From Planctomycetia bacterium (lineage in GTDB: Bacteria; Planctomycetota; Phycisphaerae; UBA1845; Fen-1342), in assembly GCA_015709575.1 (NCBI GenBank), contig CP054190.1:62001-126000 (forward strand): a stretch of DNA of 64,000 nt, written 5' to 3'. The notes under the pieces are model-generated. The model had not been told where the DNA came from. It saw only the letters and a list, made by a program, of their open reading frames with translations, and searched no databases. Both the position numbers and the translations under genes were made by a program. Within the stretch, counting starts at the first letter, position 1; each line of letters begins with the position of its first letter. Shown piece by piece: positions 36,201 to 44,400 of this stretch.

Positions 36201-38043
36201 CCTGGTTGATGCCCGGGGCCACGCACGCGAACGGCGCGAGCTCAAGGCACGATCCATCCGGATAGCAGCAGGCTTCCGTACCCGGGCAGATCGCGGACAT
36301 GCAGTCCGATCCGGCGCCCTGGCTCAGACCGCCAGGCAGCGCACAGTCGGACGGGCACCGATCCTCACAGGTGCCGTCCGGCAGGCAGCAAGCCACCGTC
36401 GGGCACTCTTCGATCGTCAGCTCATACGCCGCGAAGTTCGGCGCCGGGAACGTGTCGATCATCAGGTAGTAGCTGCCCGGCGCGAGCGACACATTCGTCA
36501 TCGTGTCGACCGTCGCCGAGGTGATCGCCAGGCGGATGCAGTCACCCGCCAGAGCGCCCAGCGGGCAGGTGTCGTCAAGACCCATGCCCAGCCACATCGA
36601 GCCGCCCGCCACGCCGCCGTTCAGCGTGATGTTCACGCAGATCGGGTCGGAGACGACCAGCTCGTAGATGATGTCTTCGCCGCCGTCATACGAACCCATG
36701 CAGGTCGTCGAGTACTCATTGACCTTGCCCTGCGTGGTGTTCAGATCGACATAGGGCAGCGCGCCCGGAATGTCGACTTCGATCGGGTTGTTGCAGTTCT
36801 GGCCGGGGTTGGTGTCCGGGCAGACCGCCGTGAGGCAGTCCGAGCCGGTGCCCTGCGGCGCGCCGCCCGCCGCCGTGCAGGCAGCCGGGAGAGCGGTGAA
36901 GCAACTGGTATCGCCGCGGCAGCAGGCCTCAGGCTGCGGGCAGGGGTTCGGGTCGCAGTTCGAGCCAAGTCCCTGGGCGATGCCGGTGCAGAAGCCCGGC
37001 GCGATGTCCGTGCACGAGCCATCCGGGAAGCAGCACGCCTCCGGCTCCGGGCACGGATTCGGATCGCAAACGCTGCCCTGGCCGGCGCTCAGGCCGCCCG
37101 CTGCGGCGCACGCCGATGCGAGCAGGTCCTGGCAGGAACCGTCGCCGAAGCAGCAGGCGACCGGCGGATCCGCAACCGTGAACGAGATGAAGACCACGTC
37201 GAACGCGCCGACCTTCGTAGCCGCCACGTCCTGGTTGCCCGTCGAATCCGTGAAGCGCATGGCGACGTTGAGATTCGTCGTCGTGCTCGAGTTCACGATC
37301 ACGTTCGGGAAGTCCATCACCGCGCCCGACAGGAACGTCTCGCCCGTCGCGGCCGGCTGGTTGTTCGCGAAGTTGAAGTTCGAGATCGCCAGCAGGTAGC
37401 TGCCTGGCGTCATCGTGCGCGTGATCGTGTTCGGATCGTCGTTGCCAAAGTTCGCGATCGCGTCGTAGTTCGAGTCATACACCCAGAAGTCGGTGTCGGT
37501 CGTGTGACCCGCGCGCGAAATCGTGATCGTGCCCGGCAGCAGGTTGGTCGGACCCGCGATCACCGCCACCGTCGTGGTGCTCAGGTCGTACTGGTAGCGG
37601 GCCGTCGTCGCGGTCGTACCCGCTACGCGGAAGTACAGCTCCTCCTCCTTGCCGAAGCCGTACCACTGCACGAGTTCGGGAGTCAGAGCGCCCGTCTGGA
37701 TCGTCGTGTCGGTCGCCCCGATCACGCCGCCGGACTGATTCAGACCGCGGATCGTCGGCGTCAGCGTCGCGCTGCCGGCCGTCTGCGTCAGGCGATGACG
37801 ATAGACATCCAGCGCCGCCGCCGTGGTCTTCACGCGGAAATAGTCCAGCGAAGCCAGCCCGCTGGCCGTGCCCGTGCCGGTCGTCGTGCCGCTCACGCTG
37901 TCGCCCGCGGCCAGCGTCACCGCGTTCGCCGCGGCCTTCGTGTTGTTGTCTTCCACCTCAGGATTGTCGACGGCCAACGCCGTCGAGGCTGTAGCAAGGC
38001 ACAATGTCCCTGATAACCACGATACAGCGCGCGCGACCCTCAT
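33217..38043 (-). CDS. Giant secreted Cys-module protein with PPC, P-domains and dockerin-like repeats
   Basis: A 1608-residue exported protein. A signal peptide ends STALAVDNPEVEDNN and leads into a PPC-like domain (about 25-290). I count about 20 Cys modules of the form ACC-F-x-DGSC...C...GG...GxGSxC-x-PNPC: three, then a PPC-like domain (NCNNPIEVDIPG), five more, a P-domain-like beta domain (TYTSNPNLAIPDSP to LNSWSVIATLLSSC), four more, a second P-domain (GYESSPNAVIPDSP to LLRWKLLITPL), a dockerin-like pair (GDANCDGSVNNFD, GDINCDGVFNNFD), and eight modules at the C-terminus. No catalytic site is seen. The ATG has AAGGAG 6 nt upstream. Likely an extracellular or surface structural/adhesive protein. 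Confidence 0.87.
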   Translation of the reverse strand: MRVARAVSWLSGTLCLATASTALAVDNPEVEDNNTKAAANAVTLAAGDSVSGTTTGTGTASGLASLDYFRVKTTAAALDVYRHRLTQTAGSATLTPTIRGLNQSGGVIGATDTTIQTGALTPELVQWYGFGKEEELYFRVAGTTATTARYQYDLSTTTVAVIAGPTNLLPGTITISRAGHTTDTDFWVYDSNYDAIANFGNDDPNTITRTMTPGSYLLAISNFNFANNQPAATGETFLSGAVMDFPNVIVNSSTTTNLNVAMRFTDSTGNQDVAATKVGAFDVVFISFTVADPPVACCFGDGSCQDLLASACAAAGGLSAGQGSVCDPNPCPEPEACCFPDGSCTDIAPGFCTGIAQGLGSNCDPNPCPQPEACCRGDTSCFTALPAACTAAGGAPQGTGSDCLTAVCPDTNPGQNCNNPIEVDIPGALPYVDLNTTQGKVNEYSTTCMGSYDGGEDIIYELVVSDPICVNITLNGGVAGGSMWLGMGLDDTCPLGALAGDCIRLAITSATVDTMTNVSLAPGSYYLMIDTFPAPNFAAYELTIEECPTVACCLPDGTCEDRCPSDCALPGGLSQGAGSDCMSAICPGTEACCYPDGSCLELAPFACVAPGINQGAGSNCTPNVCPPPQACCFIDGSCSDVIPAICAAGGGISRGAGTSCGAGDCPAVEACCLAAGGCADISPLFCDGLSRGVGSDCATEAANCPPVGACCLPPDNACIQVIEAACVDLGGTFLGGPCPTPGGLRTYTSNPNLAIPDSPAAAVTDTITVLDTGTILDVDIAMTITHTFLGDLDIFVSHNATNVILWSRDCGGNDNMNVTADDEAGALVCGSPTLGSYNPNSATAGQVLSAYDGMDVNGNWVLSLEDQAGADTGTLNSWSVIATLLSSCNLEGACCLPNGVCVEVFEDDCLDAGGTYQGDGISCDDVSCPLPACCFTDGSCQLLTGPDCAAAGGVSQGAGSSCTPNPCPQPEACCFLDGSCQDLLVSLCAAAGGESQGPGTDCDPNVCPAPGACCLPDDLCLFTLPGTCSSLGGSFVGGACGLTAAVRGYESSPNAVIPDSPIGAFPTVDVINVPENYGIADVDVELEINHTFLADLDIRLSHNATSMFLWQDACVGNDNMNVTADDEAGAVVCGTPTLGSYAPSTAGGGLLSAFDGQNANGAWTLAIDDDAGADTGVLLRWKLLITPLAAVCIPPDPCIDVLTGDANCDGSVNNFDIDYFVAGIVDGPTGATGPDVPPTASAAYLGLGGTEDCWAKRRCWGDINCDGVFNNFDIDPFVDCIVNTPAPGDPCPHCVAQACDLGGGLCADIRPAGCILLGGTPGGIGSSCPAPVQACCFPDGTCQNLRPPLCVQQGGQSQGNGTNCASIACPWPQACCLNPFDGSCAYVAPWACTDGVALGPGSSCTPNPCVTEACCLQDGTCLTRMPNFCSGVRMGANSVCTPNPCPQPPACCFTDGSCLPRPPATCIQDGGTSLPPGTNCVPNPCPQPEACCIPTSEECFMIAPWACGGQPQGAGSTCVPNPCPPLRGCCLPNGTCVNWAEWACNGAGGQLLEPPSRLCFAHDCVPPRACCYQDGSCLELSAWACTASGGVPSEIPGSSCTPNPCPQP

Positions 38044-38242
38044 CCGAGACTCCTTTCAATACCTGTTCTCCAAAAAAACATCCGGTCCGGCAATGCCCCA
38101 ATAGACGGCGCACTCGCGCCATCGGCATTTCGTCTGCGGCTAGGCTCCGGCCTCACAACAACGTCCGCCAGCCAAGCGATCGCGAAAAGCCGATCGATTC
38201 CTCTCTCTGCCGCGAACAGCCGCGCCGATCGGCCGACACCCG

Positions 38243-38265
38243 GCGCCATCGTCGCGCGATGGCGC
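38243..38265 (-). terminator. Perfect hairpin downstream of the second giant gene
   Basis: GCGCCATCG-TCGCG-CGATGGCGC is a 9-bp perfect stem with a 5-nt loop, 33 nt after the stop of the 38298-41162 gene. There is no T-run, so it may stabilise the 3' end instead of terminating. The rest of the 254-nt spacer to the next giant gene shows only that gene's Shine-Dalgarno. Confidence 0.45.
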
Positions 38266-38297
38266 AACCCGCACCATTCTACGGGATCGACCGCACG

Positions 38298-41162
38298 CTA
38301 CGGACAGGCCGCGTCCGCGCACGTGGCGACGCCCTGCGGAACTCCCAGACTGAGATGACAGTGGGCGTACGGCAATTCGACACAAGTGCTCCCGATGCAA
38401 CAAGCCTGCGGCGGACAGTTCAGGCACGGCTCGCCCGGAGTCGGAAAGTTGACGATGCAACCAACAAAAGCATCGATGTCGAAGTTGTTGAATACACCGT
38501 CACAGTTGACGTCGCCCCAGCAGCGGCGCACGGCCCAGCACTCCTCGTTACCGCCCAGGCCCAGGTATCCCTCCGACGCCGCCGGCGGAACGTCCGGCGG
38601 GGTCGCATCCGTGAGGCCGTCCACGATGGCGGCCACGAAGTAGTCGATGTCGAAGTTGTTGACCGAGCCGTCGCAGTTGGCGTCGCCGGTGAACACGTCG
38701 ATGCACGGAGCCGGCGCGGTGCAGTCGATCGCCAGCGGCGTGATCAGCAGCTTCCACCGCAGCAGCACGCCGGTGTCGAGCGGCGCATCATCGTCAATCG
38801 CCAGCGTCCATTCCCCATTGGCGTTCTGGCCGTCGAAGGCGTTCAGCGGACCGCCGCCGGCGGTGCTCGGAGCATACGAACCCAGCGTCGGCGTGCCACA
38901 CACGACCGCACCGGCCTCATCGTCGGCCGTCGCGACCATGTTCACGCGCCCAGGGCAGGCATCCTGCCACAGGTACAGGCTCGTCGCGTTGTGCGACAGG
39001 CGGATGTCGAGGTCGCCCAGGTACGTGTGGTCGATGTCCAGTTCGACGTCCACGTCCGCGATGCCGTAGTTCTCCGGCACGTTGATGACGTCGACCGTCG
39101 GGAAGGCGCCGACCGGGCTGTCCGGAATGACCGCGTTCGGCGTCGATTCGTACCCGCGAACCCCGGCGGTCGAGGAGCAGTCGCCGCCGACAAACGACCC
39201 GCCCAACGATGTGCAGTCCGAGAGCAGCGAGAACAGGCAGAGGCCGCCCTCGAGACAGCATGCGCCGCGCACGGCGCAGGATTCCTGCAGCGTCGCGATC
39301 ACCGACCAGCTGATCAGGGTGCCCGAGTCCAGGATGGCCAGGTCGGTCACGGTCAGCACCCAGGCGCCGTTGACATCCATGCCGTCGAAGGCGCTGAGAA
39401 AATGGCCCGGCGCGGCGCTGTCCGGGGTAATCGTGCCCGAAATCTCCGGGGCGCAGACCAGCGGCTCGCCTTCGTCGTCCATCGTCACGTCCAGATTGGC
39501 GTCGCCGACGCATCGGTGGCGCCACAGTTGTACGGTCGTGGCGTTGTGCGCAACCCGGATGTTCAGATCGCTGACCCATGTGTGCGCGATGACGATCGCG
39601 ACATCCACATCCGCGATGATCCCGGTCTCGGCGATGGTAATCGTGTCCGACACAGTGGCGTCGCCCGGAATCGGTAGATTCGGATTCGACGTGTACGTCA
39701 GCACCAGGCTCGGCACCGGGCACGGACCGTTCTGTGCCGTGCCGCCGAGATTCATACACGCGGCCTCGATCACCTGGAGGCATACATCATTCGGCGGCAG
39801 ACAGCAGGCGCCCACCGGCGGACAGCTCTCAGCGCCCGTCTCGCAGGTTGAGCCGATCCCGCGCGACAGGCCGTCGCAGAACAGCGGCGAGAGGTCGGCG
39901 CAACCGCCGGCCGCAAAACAACAGGCCTCGGCCGCCGGGCAGCCATCCGTTCCGCAACTGGTGCCCGCACCGCGCGATACGCCACCCTCACCCGCGCAAT
40001 ACGCCGGGGCGATGTCCGCGCACGATTGGTCAAGGAAGCAGCAGGCCTCGGGCTGCGGACAGGGGTTCGGGTCGCAAGTGGAGCCGATCCCCTGCGCGAT
40101 ACCGGCGCAAAAGGCCGGCGCCACGTCCGAGCACGAACCATCCGCCAAGCAGCACGCCTCCGGCGCCGGACACGGGTTCGAACTGCATACGCTTTCGAAC
40201 CCGCCGCTGACGCCCCCTGCGGCAGCGCAATCCTGTTCCGGCTGGTCTACGCACGAGCCGTCGCCAAAGCAACAGGCGACCGGCGGCTCCAGAACGGTGA
40301 ACGAGATGAAGACCACGTCGAACATGCCGACCCGTGTCGCCGCCACGTCCTGCGCGCCCGTCGAATCCGTGAAGCGCATGGCGACGTTGACGTTCGTCGT
40401 CGCGGCGCTGCACACGATCACGTTCGGAAAATCCATCACCGCGCCCGATGTGAACGTCTCGCCCGCCGCGGCCGGCTGGTTGTTCGCGAAGTTGAAACTC
40501 GATACCGCCAGCAGGTAGTTGCCTGGGAAATACCCGCGGGTCAGCGTGTTCGGATCGTCGTTGCCGTAGCCCAGACCCGCGACGTAGTTCGAGCTATAGA
40601 CCCAGAAATCGGTGTCGTTGGTGTGACCCGCGCGCGAAATCGTGATCGTGCCCGGCAGCAGGTTGGTCGGACCCGCGATCACCTCGACCGTCGTCGTGTC
40701 CAGGTCGTATTGGTAGCCGGCGGTCGTCGTAGCGCCGCCCGCGACTCGGAAGTACAACTCCTCCGCCTTGCCGAAACCGTACCACTGCACGAATCTCGGG
40801 GCACCTGCGCCGCTCTGGATGCTCGTGTCGGCCGTGCCGATCACGCCGCCGCTCTGGTTCAATCCGCGGATCGAGGGCGCCAGCGTCGCGCTGCCGGCCG
40901 TCTGCGTCAGGCGATGACGATAGACATCCAGCGCCGCCGCCGTCGTCTTCACGCGGAAATAGTCCAGCGAACCCAGCCCGCTGGCCGTGCCCGTGCCGGT
41001 CGTCGTGCCGCTCACGCTGTCGCCCGCGGCCAGCGTCACCGCGTTTGCCGCGGCCTTCGAGTTGTTGTCTTCAACCTCCGGATAGTCTACGGCCAGCGCC
41101 GCCGAGGACGCGCCGAGGCACACAATGACGCCGACGGGCAAAGCCCGGAACAAACTCAACAC
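38298..41162 (-). CDS. Secreted Cys-module protein with PPC, two P-domains and dockerin-like repeats
   Basis: A 954-residue exported protein and the shorter paralogue of the 1608-residue neighbour. Its order is: signal peptide ending SSAALAVDYPEVEDNN; PPC-like domain nearly identical to the neighbour's; five Cys modules (ACCFGDGSC, ACCLADGSC, ACCFLDQSC, ACCFAAGGC, ACCLPPNDVC); P-domain 1 (TYTSNPNLPIPGD); one module (ACCLEGGLC); P-domain 2 (GYESTPNAVIPDSP); dockerin-like pair (GDANCDGSVNNFD, GDVNCDGVFNNFD); and a final module (ACCIGSTC). It starts at GTG 41162 with AAGGAG 6 nt upstream. DNA identity with the neighbour is very high in the PPC and second P-domain/dockerin parts, showing recent duplication or gene conversion. 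Confidence 0.87.
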   Translation of the reverse strand: MLSLFRALPVGVIVCLGASSAALAVDYPEVEDNNSKAAANAVTLAAGDSVSGTTTGTGTASGLGSLDYFRVKTTAAALDVYRHRLTQTAGSATLAPSIRGLNQSGGVIGTADTSIQSGAGAPRFVQWYGFGKAEELYFRVAGGATTTAGYQYDLDTTTVEVIAGPTNLLPGTITISRAGHTNDTDFWVYSSNYVAGLGYGNDDPNTLTRGYFPGNYLLAVSSFNFANNQPAAAGETFTSGAVMDFPNVIVCSAATTNVNVAMRFTDSTGAQDVAATRVGMFDVVFISFTVLEPPVACCFGDGSCVDQPEQDCAAAGGVSGGFESVCSSNPCPAPEACCLADGSCSDVAPAFCAGIAQGIGSTCDPNPCPQPEACCFLDQSCADIAPAYCAGEGGVSRGAGTSCGTDGCPAAEACCFAAGGCADLSPLFCDGLSRGIGSTCETGAESCPPVGACCLPPNDVCLQVIEAACMNLGGTAQNGPCPVPSLVLTYTSNPNLPIPGDATVSDTITIAETGIIADVDVAIVIAHTWVSDLNIRVAHNATTVQLWRHRCVGDANLDVTMDDEGEPLVCAPEISGTITPDSAAPGHFLSAFDGMDVNGAWVLTVTDLAILDSGTLISWSVIATLQESCAVRGACCLEGGLCLFSLLSDCTSLGGSFVGGDCSSTAGVRGYESTPNAVIPDSPVGAFPTVDVINVPENYGIADVDVELDIDHTYLGDLDIRLSHNATSLYLWQDACPGRVNMVATADDEAGAVVCGTPTLGSYAPSTAGGGPLNAFDGQNANGEWTLAIDDDAPLDTGVLLRWKLLITPLAIDCTAPAPCIDVFTGDANCDGSVNNFDIDYFVAAIVDGLTDATPPDVPPAASEGYLGLGGNEECWAVRRCWGDVNCDGVFNNFDIDAFVGCIVNFPTPGEPCLNCPPQACCIGSTCVELPYAHCHLSLGVPQGVATCADAACP

Positions 41163-41433
41163 GGGGCGCTCCTTGCAGAGGTGGCCGGCCAGGCGCCTCT
41201 CACATGCGCCCGCGCAGCCACATCGTTGGACAGCGCCCGAGTACCACCCCAGCTGCGCTGCTGCTTTCCATGCGGCCGAAATGCGTACGGACTCACGCCC
41301 GCGGCATTGAGAGGTGCCGGGCTAGAGCATCCAAAGCGTCGGGGCGCGACCGATAACGCGAGTGCGCACGGCGCGATATAGCCGTCTTCAACTCCGGACG
41401 CAACGGCACCGCACCCAGAAGCTGAATCGCCCG

Positions 41434-44400
41434 CTACGGACACACGGTGCTGCCGCAATCGCTGCCCGCACCGGCCGGCACACCGCCGAGCGAATGGCAC
41501 ATTGCCGGAACGGCCTCGATACAACCCGCGGGCAGACAGCACGCCTGCGGCATGCAGGACGGGCAGCCTGAGCCCGGCGGCGGAGGCGCGAGCACGCACG
41601 CCACGAACGGATCGATGTCGAGGTTGTTGAAGAGCGAATCGCAGTTCACGTCGCCCCAGCACACGCGATCCTTCCAGCAATCCTGCCCGCCCGCGACCAC
41701 GTCGAGATATCCCTGGGGCGGGGTCGGACTGCTGGTGAACAGTACGCCGTATACGAAGCCGTCGATGTCAAAATTGTTCACAGCGCCGTCGCAGTTGGCG
41801 TCGCCCGGGAGCGTGCCGGCGCAGGGGGCCGGCTGTGGGCAGGCCGTCAGGGCGCAGGTGTCGCCCAGGAATCCCGGCGACCCGCCGATCATTCCGCAAA
41901 CCAGGTAATGCAACTCGGCACAGCTTCCGTCGGCAAAGCAGCAGGGAACCTGCTCGCAGTATCCGCCGCCGCAATCCGTGCCGAATCCCTGGAAGGATCC
42001 GCCCTGCGCTGCACAGTCCGCGTTGCTGGTAACAGTGCACGGCCCAAACGGCAGGCAGCAGGCGCCGTAGTAGGGATCGCACTCGTCCCCGTCGCAGTCG
42101 CTGCCGTCACCAAGGTAAGCGCCGCCATCATTCAGGCACTGTGTCGAGGTGACGACCGCGCAGAGTCCGAACGCATAGCAGCACGCGCCCGTCGGAAGCA
42201 GGCACGGATTGGGTGAGCAGGTGCTGCCCAGGCCGCGGAAGTTCCCGAGCAGGTACGTACACGCCAGTTGCGAAAGGATGGTGCACTGCTCGCCGAAGCA
42301 GCAGGCTCCGACCGCGGTTCCGCAATCAAAGGTGGCGCAGGTCGTGCCGCCGCCCATGTACGTGCCGACGGTGGCGCAAGCCGCCTGAGTCAGATCGTCG
42401 CACCCACCGTCAAATCGACAGCAGGCTCCAGTCACGGGCACACAGGGATTCGGCGTGCAGGAACTGAGCGGTCCCCACGAATCGCCGTTGGCCGCAAGAC
42501 AGGCCGTGGTCGTCAGCATCTGACAGGAGCCGTCCTCAAAACAACAGGCATGCTCGCAGGGCGACGGCACGCAGGTCGAGCCGTTGCCGTAATAGACGCC
42601 GCCGGCATTCGCGCAATCCAGAGATGTACGCCAGGAGCAGAGCCCGTCGATGCAACAGGCGCCCGGACACGGGTTCGGCGCGCACGTCGATCCGACCCCC
42701 CGGAACACGCCGCCCAGGCAGGCGCAATCGGAGGCCGATCGCTGCAGGCACGAGCCGTCCGGGAAGCAGCATGCCCCGAGCGGCGCACAGGCAACCGTGG
42801 ACGTACAGCACGCCGTGCTGGTCGTCACCTGCAGACGGAACTCGCCGACCGCTGCTCCAGCTCCGAACCCATGCACCAGAATGAAATACGTCTGGCCGTT
42901 TTCCGCACAGAACGTCACGCTCGACAGGCGATTGTTCACGCTGCAGTTCGGGTTGTCGTCATTCGCCGTGACACAGGTCAACCCGGGACAAGTGCCGCAG
43001 TACACACTCAGGATTGTGTCGTACGGCTCCTGGTACGGGAACGGGTTGACGCATGTGCTCACCGTGATCGAACGGCCGTTGCCCGTCAGCCGGAACCAGA
43101 CGCCCGGCGCCGACGGCGCGATCGCCGCGCACGCCGGCGGAGTGTCGATTCCGGCGAAGCGCGTCGTGTGCGAGCGTGGCGGACTGAGCAGCGTCGGCGA
43201 CAGGCCCGGTACAGCCAGGGGCACCGCGTTGGCGCACAAATCATTCGGCGGCACGAACGGGGCGATGTTCGCCGCCGTGCAGGGATTCGGCGCACAGTTC
43301 GTGCCATCGCCGAAATACAACCCCTGAAGGTTGACAAAGCACTGCGCACGCGTCACCACGACGCACCCACCGCCAGTTCCGGGGCAGCAGGCGCCAGTGG
43401 CGGCGCAGGGGTTGGGGGCACACAGCGAGCCGTTGCCGAGGAAATTGCCGCGCTGCTCATCGCAGACCGCCTGCATGACATAGTTACAGGTGCCGTTCGG
43501 CAGACAGCAGGCACCCGGAACGCGGCAGAGGTTGATCGCGCAGTTGACACCAACGCCCAGCCACGTTCCGCCCGCGGCGGCGCAGGCCGCCTGCGTGCGC
43601 AGGTTGCAGGTCTGTTGATTGGCGCCCATGCAGCAGGCCGCTGTCGGCGCTGCGCATGGGTTCGGCGTGCAGGCCGCACCCGCGCCCTGGAACACGCCGC
43701 CACCAGCGGCGCAATCCGCGGCCGAGCGCGTGAAACACTGGCCGCTCAAACAACAGGCGCCTGAGTTGCAGGGATTCGGGGCGCAGGTCGTGCCATCCCC
43801 CTGGTACGAGCCGCCGCTGGTGATGCAGCCGATGGGTGTATCGAGGTTGCAGGTGCTGGTGAGTACCTCACAGCAGCCGCCCAGGCACGGCGCGGGCGGG
43901 CCGCAGGTCGTGCCGGCGCCGGCGTACGCGCCGCCAAGTTGCGCGCACTCCTGCGCCGTAGCGACCTGGCACGTTCCCGGCGCTCCCGAAATGCAACATG
44001 CGCCGGCGGCTGGGACGGCAGGGCAGGGGTTCGGCGTGCAGGGTGACCCAGGCCCCAGGAACGTGCCGCCGTTCGCGGCGCACGCACACGGTCCCAGCGT
44101 CGTGCAATTACCGAGGTAACAGCACGCGCCCGGCAGTTGATCGCCGCAGGGCTGGAGCGCGCAGATCTGGCACAGCGCCGTCAGCAGTTGCGGGTTGGAG
44201 AGCAGGGTTCCACCGTTGTAGCCGTTGTTGTTGGCCGTGCATCCGCCGAACGTGTGGAAGCCGACGATCCTGTTGTTGCTGTCGCGCACCGCAGACCCGC
44301 TGTCGCCGCGGGTGGTGTCGATGCGATGGCGGAACTCGGGCGGACTGTTAAACGGCGGCGGCGAGCCGGGGTGCGACGGACCGCCGGCGCCTTTGAGCAC

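Noticed and set aside
35650..38013. A 787-codon frame antisense to the 1608-residue protein (and similar frames at 38004-39677 and 39082-40518)
   Set aside because: They reflect codon periodicity of the Cys-module gene; repeated Arg/Ala/Val strings and no start signals.
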